From Halothiobacillaceae bacterium (GTDB lineage: Bacteria; Pseudomonadota; Gammaproteobacteria; Halothiobacillales; Halothiobacillaceae), in the NCBI GenBank assembly GCA_028696185.1, contig JAQVHL010000014.1:1-51943 (forward strand): DNA of 51,943 bases, given 5' to 3'. Both the position numbers and the translations under genes were made by a program. Each line of letters begins with the position of its first letter. Positions within the stretch are counted from its first letter, which is position 1. The notes under the pieces are model-generated. The model made no database searches. It was not told where the DNA came from and was given only the letters and a program-made list of their open reading frames with translations. Positions 43,483 to 51,888 of this stretch are shown here, one piece after another.

Positions 43483-43777
43483 GCTTGACCCTGCCGCCCA
43501 ACGGGAGCTTTCCAAGCTTGATCCTCAAATAGCCAAGCGTGTACTCGTCTTCCTGCATGGGCGGGTTGCCCTGCTCGATGACCCGCGCAGCATCGGCGAG
43601 GCGCTCAAAGGCTCCCGTCTGGGCGAACTCTGGAAATACCGCGTCGGCGACTATCGAATCATTGCCAGCACCGAAGACGGCGCTTTGCGCATTCTTGTGG
43701 TGCGGGTGGGAAATTGCCGCGAGGTTTACAGAAAAGCAAGGAAGCCAATAGGCGCACGGCCTGGATGTGGCTGCTAA
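43466..43777 (+). CDS. RelE-type toxin
   Basis: A 103-residue protein of the RelE/ParE fold (MAWRIELDPAAQRELSKLD, GELWKYRVGDYRIIAS, RVGNCREVYRK). RelE toxins cleave mRNA on the ribosome, whereas ParE inhibits gyrase; the WKYRVGDYRI block favours RelE. The final IGARPGCGC is longer than typical and may be read from the edge of the following repeat. It completes a type II toxin-antitoxin pair with the preceding gene. Confidence 0.9.
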   Translation: MAWRIELDPAAQRELSKLDPQIAKRVLVFLHGRVALLDDPRSIGEALKGSRLGELWKYRVGDYRIIASTEDGALRILVVRVGNCREVYRKARKPIGARPGCGC

Positions 43778-43805
43778 AGTGGCACGTTGGCACCGCAGGA
43801 GCGGT

Positions 43806-43991
43806 GCTAGCTCACATTTCTCACACTGGCACGTCACGAGGGGGCCGAGGCGCCGTCGTGGTGCGCCGCACGGAGCGAGCGGCGCCGAAGGCGTAGCTGA
43901 CACTACGTCGAGGCGGCGCGAGCGAGTACGGCGTGCCACGGCGAGCGTATCGGCACCCGCAGCAGGGACGGTGTGAGAAATGCGGGCTAGC
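43806..43991. repeat. Fold-back repeat between the toxin and ruvB
   Basis: Perfect 12-bp inverted repeats CATTTCTCACAC (43815-43826) and GTGTGAGAAATG (43971-43982) bracket about 145 bases. Flanking GCTAG (43806) and CTAGC (43987) extend the symmetry, and the interior is itself palindromic in part. The 334 bases between the toxin and ruvB otherwise hold no gene. A MITE-like or REP-like unit is likely. Confidence 0.65.
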
Positions 43992-43993
43992 GG

Positions 43994-44019
43994 CATTCCC
44001 ACGCTCCAGCGTGGGAATG
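43994..44019. repeat. 12-bp stem hairpin CATTCCCACGCT
   Basis: CATTCCCACGCT, a CC spacer and its exact complement form a near-perfect hairpin just beyond the fold-back element and 92 bases before ruvB. I have met the same motif as a dispersed repeat in other gammaproteobacteria. It may be the remnant of a mobile repeat. Confidence 0.6.
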
Positions 44020-44111
44020 ATCAACATCCCGCTAAAGGGCGGGGACAGGTTTCCTCTTCTCCTTTCAATGATGGCCTGAATTTATAAGCGCTTCGGGCGC
44101 AGGATGATTTG

Positions 44112-45161
44112 ATGAACGAAGACCGTATTGTCACCCCCCAGGTCGATCAGGGCGAGGAAGCCATCGACCGGGCCATTCGGCCACGGCGGCTGGCGGATTA
44201 TGTCGGGCAGCCGGCGGTGCGCGAGCAGATGGACGTGTTCATTCCGGCGGCGCGGGGGCGTGGCGAGGCGCTGGATCATGTGCTGATCTTCGGGCCGCCG
44301 GGGCTGGGCAAGACCACGCTGGCGAATATCATCGCGCACGAGATGGGGGTGGGCCTGCGTCAAAGCTCGGGCCCCGTGCTGGAGCGTCCGGGGGATCTGG
44401 CAGCCTTGCTGACCAATCTGGAGCCGAACGATGTGCTGTTCATCGATGAGATTCATCGTCTTTCGCCGGTGGTGGAGGAGATTCTCTACCCGGCGATGGA
44501 GGATTATCAGATCGATATCATGATCGGCGAGGGGCCGGCGGCGCGTTCGATCAAGCTGGACTTGCCGCCTTTCACCCTGGTGGGGGCGACGACGCGGGCG
44601 GGGATGCTGACCAATCCCCTGCGCGACCGCTTCGGCATCATTCAGCGCCTGGAGTTTTATTCGACGGCGGATTTGACCCTGATCGTGGATCGCTCCGCGC
44701 GGCTTCTGGGCATTCCGATGGACGCCGGCGGAGCGGAGGAAATCGCGCGTCGTTCGCGTGGCACGCCGCGTATTGCCAATCGCCTGTTGCGCCGGGTGCG
44801 TGATTACGCGCAGGTAAAGGCGGATGGGCATATCAGCCGGGAGGTGGCGGATGCGGCGCTGGCGATGCTCAAGGTGGATCGTGTCGGTTTCGATCATCAG
44901 GATCGACGCCTTTTGCAGACCCTGATCGAGAAGTTCGACGGGGGGCCGGTGGGGCTGGATAATCTCGCGGCGGCGATTGGCGAGTCGCGCGATACCATCG
45001 AGGACGTGCTGGAGCCTTTCCTGATCCAGCAGGGTTTCATCATGCGTACGCCGCGCGGGCGTATCGCGACACGTACCGCCTACGCGCATTTCGGTCTGAA
45101 GCCTTCGCGCGGTCTGGAGGCCCTGCAGGGTGAATTCGAGGAGTTTGTCGGGGATGAGTGA
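44112..45161 (+). CDS. ruvB: Holliday junction ATPase RuvB
   Basis: A 349-residue hexameric AAA+ motor for branch migration. It has Walker [10 protein letters not shown], Walker [11 protein letters not shown], sensor 1 GATTRAG and a C-terminal winged helix. The ATG at 44112 is used; a TTG at 44109 lies directly before it. The ruvB transcript is probably separated from ruvCA by the toxin-antitoxin insertion. Its last 8 bases overlap ybgC. Confidence 0.96.
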   Translation: MNEDRIVTPQVDQGEEAIDRAIRPRRLADYVGQPAVREQMDVFIPAARGRGEALDHVLIFGPPGLGKTTLANIIAHEMGVGLRQSSGPVLERPGDLAALLTNLEPNDVLFIDEIHRLSPVVEEILYPAMEDYQIDIMIGEGPAARSIKLDLPPFTLVGATTRAGMLTNPLRDRFGIIQRLEFYSTADLTLIVDRSARLLGIPMDAGGAEEIARRSRGTPRIANRLLRRVRDYAQVKADGHISREVADAALAMLKVDRVGFDHQDRRLLQTLIEKFDGGPVGLDNLAAAIGESRDTIEDVLEPFLIQQGFIMRTPRGRIATRTAYAHFGLKPSRGLEALQGEFEEFVGDE

Positions 45162-45573
45162 ATTCTCCTGGCCGGTTCGCGTCTACTACGAGGATACCGA
45201 TGCCGGTGGCGTGGTTTTTTACGCCAATTATCTGAAGTTTTACGAACGGGCGCGCACGGAATACCTGCGCACGCTGGGGTTCGAGCAGGATAGGCTGGCG
45301 GCCGATGACGGGGTGTTATTCGTGGTGAGCCGGGTCGTTGTAGAATACAAGCGTCCGGCGCGCTTCAACGACCTGCTCCAGGTCACGGCCCGGCCCCTGT
45401 CGGTGGGGCGGGCCAGTCTCCAGTTCGAACAAGAAATCCTGCGTGGCGATGCTGCAACTGCGAACGATGGGCCGCGAGTTCTGTCCACCGCTTCGGTGCG
45501 TATTGCGTGTGTGGATGCGTTGACGTTGCGCCCCCGTCCGATGCCCGTTTCGATGCAGGAGTTGTTGTCTTGA
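45154..45573 (+). CDS. ybgC: Acyl-CoA thioesterase YbgC
   Basis: A 139-residue hotdog thioesterase. It has [32 protein letters not shown] with the catalytic Asp in YEDTDAGG. It is the first gene of the Tol-Pal operon, overlapping the ruvB stop by 8 bases; its stop overlaps the tolQ start by 4. YbgC hydrolyses short- or long-chain acyl-CoA. The open frame from 45130 is longer, but the ATG at 45154 fits the family start. Confidence 0.93.
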   Translation: MSEFSWPVRVYYEDTDAGGVVFYANYLKFYERARTEYLRTLGFEQDRLAADDGVLFVVSRVVVEYKRPARFNDLLQVTARPLSVGRASLQFEQEILRGDAATANDGPRVLSTASVRIACVDALTLRPRPMPVSMQELLS

Positions 45574-46253
45574 CGCACGATACGTCGATTGTCGCCCTTA
45601 TTGGTCAAGCCAGTCTGCTGGTCCAGTTCGTCATGCTGTTGTTGCTGCTGGCGTCCGTTTTTTCCTGGGCGATCATTTTTCACAAGGGAAACCTGATGCG
45701 CCGCGCCAAGGCGGATTCCGAGCGTTTTGAGCACCTGTTCTGGTCCGGGGGCAGCGTGGCCGAGTTATACAACCGCGTCACTCAGGGGCCGGGCCCGCGT
45801 ACCGGGATGCCAGCGATTTTCGAGGTGGGTTTCCGCGAATACACCCGCCTGCGCCACAAGGACAGCGCCCAGCCGATAGAGACGATCCTGGATGGCGTGG
45901 AGCGCAGCATGCGCGTTGCCCTGACCCGTGAGATGGACCGTCTGGAAGAAGCCCTGCCGTTTCTGGCTACCGTGGGTTCGATCAGTCCGTATATCGGCCT
46001 GTTCGGAACCGTGTGGGGGATCATGAGTGCCTTTATCGGGCTGTCGCATGTGCAGAACGCCACCTTGCAGGTGGTGGCTCCGTCCATCGCCGAAGCCTTG
46101 ATCGCCACCGCGATGGGGCTGTTCGCCGCGATTCCGGCGGTGGTGGGGTATAACCGCTACACCGATCAGGCCGATCGTCTGTTCAACCGCTACGACAACT
46201 TCCTTGGCGAGTTCGTCAGCCTGCTGCATCGGCAGGGCAGCGCGGCACGCTAA
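45570..46253 (+). CDS. tolQ: Tol-Pal system inner-membrane protein TolQ
   Basis: A 227-residue inner-membrane protein (MotA/TolQ/ExbB family). Three helices are visible (LLVQFVMLLLLLASVFSWAIIF, SPYIGLFGTVWGIMSAFIGL, SIAEALIATAMGLFAAIPAVVGY). With TolR it forms the proton channel that energises TolA. It starts with TTG overlapping the ybgC stop (TTGA). The upstream frame belongs to ybgC and is rejected. Confidence 0.95.
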   Translation: MTHDTSIVALIGQASLLVQFVMLLLLLASVFSWAIIFHKGNLMRRAKADSERFEHLFWSGGSVAELYNRVTQGPGPRTGMPAIFEVGFREYTRLRHKDSAQPIETILDGVERSMRVALTREMDRLEEALPFLATVGSISPYIGLFGTVWGIMSAFIGLSHVQNATLQVVAPSIAEALIATAMGLFAAIPAVVGYNRYTDQADRLFNRYDNFLGEFVSLLHRQGSAAR

Positions 46254-46265
46254 GGGGCGCAGGCA

Positions 46266-46736
46266 ATGGCCGGAACAGTCAAACGGGGTCGCCGGGGGCG
46301 GCGCATGGTGGCGGAGATCAACGTCGTACCTTATATCGACGTGATGCTCGTGCTGCTCATCATTTTCATGGTGACCGCGCCGATGTTGCAGCAGGGTATT
46401 GAGGTTGAGCCGCCCAAGGCGGCCTCTCAGGCGCTGGCTGCCGATGGCGATCCGCCGGTGGTGGTGAGTGTCAATACCGAAGGGCAGTTGTTCGTCAATA
46501 TCGCGGAAAACCCCAATGCGCCGGTCGAACCCGGTTCGGTCACCGCCCTGGTGGCGGCGGCCCGCTCGTTGAAACCCGAGCGGCCCGTGCTGGTCAAGGG
46601 CGATGCCAAGGCGTCCTACGAGCATGTGGTGCGTGCCATGTCGCTGGTACAGCAGGCCGGGGTGCAGAAGGTCGGCTTGATTACGACGCCCGATGAGCGC
46701 GCTGCCACGCCAGTTGGCGGAGGGCGGTCGCGATGA
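46266..46736 (+). CDS. tolR: Tol-Pal system protein TolR
   Basis: A 156-residue protein with one N-terminal helix (VPYIDVMLVLLIIFMVTAPML) carrying the channel Asp of the VPYIDVML block, and a periplasmic domain ending in KVGLITTPDE. It works with TolQ as the motor of the envelope-constriction system. The start follows tolQ by 12 bases, and its stop overlaps the tolA start by 4. Confidence 0.95.
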   Translation: MAGTVKRGRRGRRMVAEINVVPYIDVMLVLLIIFMVTAPMLQQGIEVEPPKAASQALAADGDPPVVVSVNTEGQLFVNIAENPNAPVEPGSVTALVAAARSLKPERPVLVKGDAKASYEHVVRAMSLVQQAGVQKVGLITTPDERAATPVGGGRSR

Positions 46737-47806
46737 TGCAGTTGATCCGCCGTATGCCGGTGGCCTTTGGCATTGCCGTCTTCCTGCATCTTCTGCTGCT
46801 GGCCGCCATCCTGTTTTCCATCGACTGGAAGGATGAGAGTGCTTCCCAGGCGGCAGCGCCCCCGGTGGAAACCATTCAGGCGGTGACGGTCGATGCAGCG
46901 ACGATTGAGGCGCAGGCGGCGCGCCTGCGTCAGGAGGAAGCCAGGGCGCGTCAGGTAGAGGCCGACCGTCAGCGCAAGCTCGATGAGCAGGCACGGCGGG
47001 CCGAGGAAAAGCGACGCACGGAAGAGCAGCGCGTGCAGGAGATCAAGCAGCGTCAGGTGGAAGAACAAAAACGCCTGGAAGAACAAACCCGCAAGGCGGA
47101 GGCCGAGCGCAAGACGGAGGAAATCCGTCTGGCGGAAATCCGCAAGCGTCAGGAAGAAGAAAAAAACCGCGCTGAAGCCGAGCGCAAGAAACTCGAAGAA
47201 CAGAAAAAACTCGAAGAGGCGCAGGCGCGCGAGGCATCTGAGAAGCGCAAGCAGGAAGAGCAGCGTCTTGCCGAACTGCGTGAGAAACAGGCCGAGGAAA
47301 AGGCCCGGTCCGAGGCAGAGTTGAAACGCCTGCAGGCCGAAGCGGACGCGCGCAAGAAAGCCGAGGAGGAGGCAAAGAAAAAAGCCGAAGCCGAGGCGCG
47401 CAAGAAGGCGGAAGCTGAAGCGAAGAAGAAAGCCGAGGAGGAGGCCAAGCGCCGCGCGGCCGATGAACTGCGCAAACAGCTTGCCGCCGAAGAAAATGCT
47501 CGCGCCACGGCAGAGCGCAATCGTCAGCTCGATTCCCTGCGCGCCCTTTGGGGGAGCCAGATTCGGGCGCGGGTGGAGAACAACTGGTTGCGGCCTCCTT
47601 CTTCACGCCCCGGTCAGAGCGCCCGTGTACGTGTGACGCAGACGCGAGGCGGCATCATCGAAAGCGTCAAGATCGAAAACTGCGACGGAGACGAAATGTT
47701 CTGCCGTTCGGTGGAGCAGGCCGTGTGGAAATCCGATCCGCTGCCCCCGCCGCCGGACGCACAAATCTTCGAACGCGAAATCGTTTTTACATTCAAACCG
47801 GACTGA
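46733..47806 (+). CDS. tolA: Tol-Pal system protein TolA
   Basis: A 357-residue protein that links the TolQR motor to TolB/Pal. An N-terminal helix (about residues 11-27) is followed by a long, charged, alanine-rich coiled coil (about 60-260) with repeated KKAEAEA and KKAEEEA units. A globular C-terminal domain (VRVTQTRGGIIESVKIENCDGDEMFC) has two cysteines. ATGA overlap with tolR. The repeats make this stretch prone to length variation. Confidence 0.94.
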   Translation: MMQLIRRMPVAFGIAVFLHLLLLAAILFSIDWKDESASQAAAPPVETIQAVTVDAATIEAQAARLRQEEARARQVEADRQRKLDEQARRAEEKRRTEEQRVQEIKQRQVEEQKRLEEQTRKAEAERKTEEIRLAEIRKRQEEEKNRAEAERKKLEEQKKLEEAQAREASEKRKQEEQRLAELREKQAEEKARSEAELKRLQAEADARKKAEEEAKKKAEAEARKKAEAEAKKKAEEEAKRRAADELRKQLAAEENARATAERNRQLDSLRALWGSQIRARVENNWLRPPSSRPGQSARVRVTQTRGGIIESVKIENCDGDEMFCRSVEQAVWKSDPLPPPPDAQIFEREIVFTFKPD

Positions 47807-47819
47807 GGCTGGGTAAACC

Positions 47820-49121
47820 ATGCGCATGAAAATCCAGGGCTCGCTGCGCGCCATCGGGTGGGCCTTCTCGTTGTACCTGTTCGCCGGGACGGCGCTTGCC
47901 GCCCTGCAGATTGAAATCAGCCAGGGGGGCGAAGGGGCCATTCCTGTCGCGGTGGTGCCGTTTGCCGGCAATGCGCCGCAGATGCTCAATGAGGTCATTG
48001 CTGGCGATCTGGCGCGCAGCGGTCAGTTCTCGCCCATGCCGGACAGCAAGATGCCCGAGCGCCCGACACGTCCGGATTATGTCGGCTTTCCGGCATGGCG
48101 CGCGGTGGGGACGGATTATCTGGTGATTGGCGACGTTCAACCCGCCGGCGCGGGGCAGTGGCGCGTCGAGTTTCACCTGTTCGATGTGTACAAGGGCGTG
48201 CAGATGACGGGCCTTTCCATCAACGCGCGTACCGAGGACCTGCGCATGGCGGGGCACCGGATTGCCGATATCGTTTACGAGGCCATTCTGGGCATCAAGG
48301 GCGCATTCAATACGCGCATCGCGTATGTCACGGAAACCAAGGGTGCGGATGGAAAGGCGCGTTACAACCTCGAAGTGGCGGACAGCGATGGTTACAACCC
48401 GCAGGTGGTGCTGGAGTCCATCCATCCGATCATGAGTCCGAGCTGGTCGCCTGATGGTGGGCGCATTGCCTATGTTTCCTTCGAGGGGCGCCGTTCGGGT
48501 ATCTACATTCAGGATCTTGCTTCCGGTCGCCGTGAGCGTGTCGCAAGCTTTCCGGGTATCAATGGGGCGCCGGCCTGGTCGCCCCGCGGTGATCGGCTCG
48601 CGCTGACCCTGTCCAAGGACGGTAACCCGGAAATCTACGTGCTCGATCTGGCTACCCGTCAGGAACGTCGCCTGACGCAGAGCGGCGCCATCGATACCGA
48701 ATCGGCATGGAGCGCGGACAGCAGCAGCGTGATTTTCACTTCAGACCGTAGCGGCCAGCCCCAAATCTACCAGGTGGATGCTTCGGGAGGCCCCGCTAGG
48801 CGCCTGACCTTCGAAGGCAGTTACAATGCCGGGGGGAACCTCTCCCCCGATGGACGCTGGCTGGCTACGGTACACGGTGGTGGCGGCGGTTTCCGTATCG
48901 GGGTTCAGGATTTGGCCAGCGGTGGTTTTCGCGCGATTTCCCAGGGGCGCAACGACGAGCGGCCAAGTTTCGCACCGAACAGCGCCATGATTCTGCACGC
49001 AGCACAGGAAGGTGGACGTTCGGTACTCAAGGTGGTTTCCGTCGACGGGCGTTCCAGCCAGCGGCTTTCCCTGCAGAAGGGCAAGGTGCGCGATCCTGCC
49101 TGGGGCCCCTACCGGCAGTGA
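47820..49121 (+). CDS. tolB: Tol-Pal system protein TolB
   Basis: A 433-residue periplasmic beta-propeller. A signal peptide (MRMKIQGSLRAIGWAFSLYLFAGTALA) is followed by the TolB N-terminal domain, and then repeats such as SPSWSPDGGRIAYVSFE and GAPAWSPRGDRLALTLSKDG. It normally binds Pal and TolA. The start is 13 bases after tolA; a second ATG at 47826 is possible. Unusually, cpoB rather than pal comes next. Confidence 0.95.
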   Translation: MRMKIQGSLRAIGWAFSLYLFAGTALAALQIEISQGGEGAIPVAVVPFAGNAPQMLNEVIAGDLARSGQFSPMPDSKMPERPTRPDYVGFPAWRAVGTDYLVIGDVQPAGAGQWRVEFHLFDVYKGVQMTGLSINARTEDLRMAGHRIADIVYEAILGIKGAFNTRIAYVTETKGADGKARYNLEVADSDGYNPQVVLESIHPIMSPSWSPDGGRIAYVSFEGRRSGIYIQDLASGRRERVASFPGINGAPAWSPRGDRLALTLSKDGNPEIYVLDLATRQERRLTQSGAIDTESAWSADSSSVIFTSDRSGQPQIYQVDASGGPARRLTFEGSYNAGGNLSPDGRWLATVHGGGGGFRIGVQDLASGGFRAISQGRNDERPSFAPNSAMILHAAQEGGRSVLKVVSVDGRSSQRLSLQKGKVRDPAWGPYRQ

Positions 49122-49169
49122 CTGGTGAACGCCCTTTCCGAATCCAGGATTTGGGCATGAACGACTTGA

Positions 49170-49191
49170 AAATGGGCGGTATCGCCCATTT
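49170..49191 (+). other. Hairpin between tolB and cpoB
   Basis: A perfect 9-bp stem, AAATGGGCG/CGCCCATTT with loop GTAT, lies in the 99-base gap. It has no T-run and may be a processing site or attenuator. Confidence 0.4.
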
Positions 49192-49220
49192 CTCCATTAC
49201 GGTTGCCATAGGAGGCCATC

Positions 49221-50162
49221 ATGTACCGCTTTCGCCCTAACCGCATGTTCGCGCCCTCGGTGCTGAGTCTCTGCCTGTTTGCCGCCCCGCTGGGGCTGTC
49301 CTCAGTCGCTCAGGCTGCGCCGGAATGGCGTACCTGGGGCAGCGGCACGCCCGCGACGGCTAACCCTGCACCGGCCTCGGAGCCGGCACAGGCGACACCC
49401 CTGGCCCCGGCCACGGACCCCATGAGTCAGGGCGGCATGACCGGCGAATTGCTGCGCCGCATTCAGCAGCTGGAAGCCGAGGTGCGCGACTTGCGGGGTC
49501 AGGTCGAGGTGCAGGGCAATCAGATGGAAACCATGAAGCGCAGTCAGCGGCAGACGTTGCTGGACATGGAAAAGCGTCTGGAACGTCTGGAGGGGGGGGC
49601 ATCTGCGTCTGTCCAGGCGCCCATCGTCGCGCCGCCGGCTGCGCCAGCGCCCGTAACACCTCCTCCGGTGGTCGCGGCTCCCGCCCCGGCTTCATCACCG
49701 GCGCCCGCTGCTGCCCCCATCCAGGCGGCTCCTTCTCCCGCTCTCAGTGCGGCGCCCGCGCCCGCGGGGCAGGCGGATGTAGAACGGCAGGCTTACGACC
49801 AGGCTTTCGCCTTGCTCAAGGACGGCCAGTACGACGTGGCAAGCAAGGCGTTCGGGGAATTTGTGCAGAAAACCCCCAATAGCACGTATGCCGCTAACGC
49901 ACTTTACTGGCAGGGTGAGGCACTGTACGTGCAGCGCAACTTGAAAGCTGCGTTGGAGAGTTTCGATCAGGTGCTCAAGCGTTATCCCGCCAGCGCCAAG
50001 GCCGCTGATGCACTGCTGAAAACCGGTTATATCCAGTACGACCTGGCTGATTTTCGCAAGGCGCGTGAGACATTGTCGGCCGTGGTCAATAAATACCCGG
50101 GTACCCAGGCCGCCGGATTGGCCGAGCAGCGCATGAAGCGCATGCAGCAGGAAGGCCTGTAA
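49221..50162 (+). CDS. cpoB: Cell division coordinator CpoB (YbgF)
   Basis: A 313-residue periplasmic protein. It has a signal peptide (MYRFRPNRMF to VAQA), a coiled coil (LLRRIQQLEAEVRDLRGQVEVQGNQ), a long Pro/Ala linker (about 133-190) and TPR repeats (AYDQAFALLKDGQYDVASKAF, YPASAKAADALLKTGYIQYDLADF). CpoB coordinates outer-membrane constriction with septal peptidoglycan synthesis. GGAGG precedes the ATG. The stop overlaps the queE start by one base (TAATG). Confidence 0.94.
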   Translation: MYRFRPNRMFAPSVLSLCLFAAPLGLSSVAQAAPEWRTWGSGTPATANPAPASEPAQATPLAPATDPMSQGGMTGELLRRIQQLEAEVRDLRGQVEVQGNQMETMKRSQRQTLLDMEKRLERLEGGASASVQAPIVAPPAAPAPVTPPPVVAAPAPASSPAPAAAPIQAAPSPALSAAPAPAGQADVERQAYDQAFALLKDGQYDVASKAFGEFVQKTPNSTYAANALYWQGEALYVQRNLKAALESFDQVLKRYPASAKAADALLKTGYIQYDLADFRKARETLSAVVNKYPGTQAAGLAEQRMKRMQQEGL

Positions 50163-50854
50163 TGGAAGTAACGCTGCAGCCCGCAGCCGTTCCGTCCACA
50201 TCGGGGCGGGTGGATGGCGCCCTGCGCATTACCGAGATTTTCCTTTCCCTGCAGGGTGAGTCTTCGACAATCGGCATGCCTACCACCTTCGTCCGCCTCA
50301 CAGGCTGCCCCTTGCGCTGCGTATATTGCGATACCGCATACGCCTTCAAGGGGGGGCGGATGATGACGCGGGATGAAGTACTTTCCGCCGTGGCGGGACA
50401 GGGCGTACCCCATGTCTGCGTGACCGGAGGGGAGCCTCTGGCGCAACCGGGCTGCAATGCTCTATTGCAGGCCCTGGTTGAAGAAGGCTATCTCGTCAGC
50501 CTGGAGACCAGTGGTGCGTTTCCCATAGGAAGTGTTCCAGTCGAAGTCACCGTGGTGATGGATCTCAAGACGCCCAGTTCCGGCGAGATGCACCGCAACC
50601 TCATGAACAACATTGCCGCACTGCGCCCCCATCATGAAGTGAAATTCGTCATCGGTGGAGCGGAGGATTACGCCTGGGCGGTTGCTCAGCTGCGTGAGCA
50701 CCGGCTGAGCGAACGGGTTCAGGTGCTTTTTTCCCCGATCAAAGGGGCACAGGATCCCACCGAGCTTGCCGACTGGATCGTACGGGATCGCTTGCCGGTC
50801 CGCTTTCAGGTGCAGTTGCACAAAATCCTCTGGGCAGACGAGGCCGGTCGATGA
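50162..50854 (+). CDS. queE: 7-carboxy-7-deazaguanine synthase
   Basis: A 230-residue radical SAM enzyme of queuosine synthesis. The cluster motif is CPLRCVYC (CxxxCxxC) in [20 protein letters not shown]. It also has [12 protein letters not shown] and [13 protein letters not shown]. It makes CDG from carboxytetrahydropterin. The start overlaps the cpoB stop, and the stop overlaps queC (ATGA), so the two que genes are likely on the Tol transcript. Confidence 0.95.
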   Translation: MEVTLQPAAVPSTSGRVDGALRITEIFLSLQGESSTIGMPTTFVRLTGCPLRCVYCDTAYAFKGGRMMTRDEVLSAVAGQGVPHVCVTGGEPLAQPGCNALLQALVEEGYLVSLETSGAFPIGSVPVEVTVVMDLKTPSSGEMHRNLMNNIAALRPHHEVKFVIGGAEDYAWAVAQLREHRLSERVQVLFSPIKGAQDPTELADWIVRDRLPVRFQVQLHKILWADEAGR

Positions 50855-51534
50855 ACGAGAAGAAAAAAGCCGTGGTACTGGTGTCGGGAGGACTGGATTC
50901 GGCAACCGTACTGGCTATCGCGGCGCAGCAGGGCTATGCCCTATATGCGTTGAGTTTCGATTATGGTCAGCGACACCAATCGGAGCTGCACGCCGCGGCG
51001 CGCGTTGCTAAACAGGCGGACGTCCGTGAGCACCGCTGCCTGCATATCGATCTGGGTCAGCTCGGTGGCTCCGCGTTGACCGATACACAAATTGCCATAC
51101 CCACCGAACCGGCAGAGGGTATCCCAGTAACCTACGTTCCGGCTCGCAACACCATTTTCCTCTCCTATGGATTGGCCTGGATGGAAGTCATGGGCGCCAG
51201 CGACCTGTTCATAGGCGTCAATGCCGTCGACTATTCTGGCTATCCGGATTGCCGGCCGGAGTTCATTGCAGCATTCGAACATATGGCCAATCTGGCCACC
51301 AAAACCGCCATCGAAGGCATGCCGATACGCATCCATGCGCCACTTCAGCATCTCAGCAAGGCCGAAATTATCCGGGAAGGGCATCGTCTGGGGGTGAACT
51401 ATGGTCTGACCGTCTCCTGTTATGCTGCAGACGAGCAGGGTCGCGCCTGCGGGGTTTGCGATGCGTGCCGCCTTCGCCGTCAAGGGTTTATCGAGGCCGG
51501 TGTCGCCGATCCAACGCATTATCAGGTGGCATGA
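50851..51534 (+). CDS. queC: 7-cyano-7-deazaguanine synthase
   Basis: A 227-residue ATP-dependent enzyme that makes preQ0. The PP-loop SGGLDS is near the N terminus ([14 protein letters not shown]), followed by FDYGQRH. The C-terminal zinc site is in [21 protein letters not shown]. Overlaps queE by 4 bases. It is the last gene before the tRNA. Confidence 0.96.
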   Translation: MNEKKKAVVLVSGGLDSATVLAIAAQQGYALYALSFDYGQRHQSELHAAARVAKQADVREHRCLHIDLGQLGGSALTDTQIAIPTEPAEGIPVTYVPARNTIFLSYGLAWMEVMGASDLFIGVNAVDYSGYPDCRPEFIAAFEHMANLATKTAIEGMPIRIHAPLQHLSKAEIIREGHRLGVNYGLTVSCYAADEQGRACGVCDACRLRRQGFIEAGVADPTHYQVA

Positions 51535-51544
51535 TCCGCTGCAG

Positions 51545-51560
51545 GCGAAAATATTTTCGC
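51545..51560. other. Palindrome after queC
   Basis: The 16-base perfect palindrome GCGAAAATATTTTCGC lies 10 bases after the queC stop and just ahead of the tRNA promoter. It could be part of a terminator, though no T-run follows. Confidence 0.35.
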
Positions 51561-51567
51561 TTGGCGC

Positions 51568-51595
51568 TTGCGCAGGGTTCTGAAGTCTGTATAAT
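51568..51595 (+). promoter_or_regulatory. tRNA-Lys promoter
   Basis: TTGCGC (51568-51573) and a perfect TATAAT (51590-51595) are separated by 16 bases, ending 16 bases before the tRNA. A GC-rich discriminator follows. Confidence 0.6.
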
Positions 51596-51611
51596 GCGCA
51601 GCTCTCGACGG

Positions 51612-51687
51612 GGGTCGTTAGCTCAGTCGGTAGAGCAGTTGGCTTTTAACCAATTGGTCGCAGGTTCGAATCCTGCACGACCCACCA
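51612..51687 (+). tRNA. tRNA-Lys (anticodon TTT)
   Basis: 76 bases with the encoded CCA end. The acceptor stem GGGTCGT pairs with ACGACCC. D arm GCTC/GAGC, anticodon arm GTTGG-CTTTTAA-CCAAT with TTT as the anticodon, and T arm GCAGG-TTCGAAT-CCTGC all fold. The discriminator base is A. Confidence 0.97.
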
Positions 51688-51709
51688 CGAACAAGGCGTA
51701 TTTGTGAGC

Positions 51710-51737
51710 TTGACATGAAAGTTTCACAAGTTATAAT
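51710..51737 (+). promoter_or_regulatory. rRNA promoter P1
   Basis: Consensus TTGACA (51710-51715) and consensus TATAAT (51732-51737) with 16 bases between, followed by a GC-rich discriminator (GCGCAGCC) typical of stringently controlled rRNA promoters. Confidence 0.85.
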
Positions 51738-51790
51738 GCGCAGCCTCTTTGGCCGCACTACTTGGCGCGGCGAAAGAGTGAAAAAGAAAG

Positions 51791-51818
51791 TTGACGGCTT
51801 GGCTGGTAAGTGTATAAT
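51791..51818 (+). promoter_or_regulatory. rRNA promoter P2
   Basis: TTGACG (51791-51796) and consensus TATAAT (51813-51818) with 16 bases between, 81 bases after P1. Tandem promoters are the rule for rRNA operons. Confidence 0.85.
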
Positions 51819-51888
51819 ACGCCACCTCGCTTGAGACGAAGCGACCTGATGACCTGGATAAGGTTGGTTGGGGTCCCTGGTAGGGGAT

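Noticed and set aside
50100-50162. preQ1 riboswitch ahead of queE/queC
   Set aside because: queE begins within the cpoB stop codon, so there is no leader in which such an element could lie.
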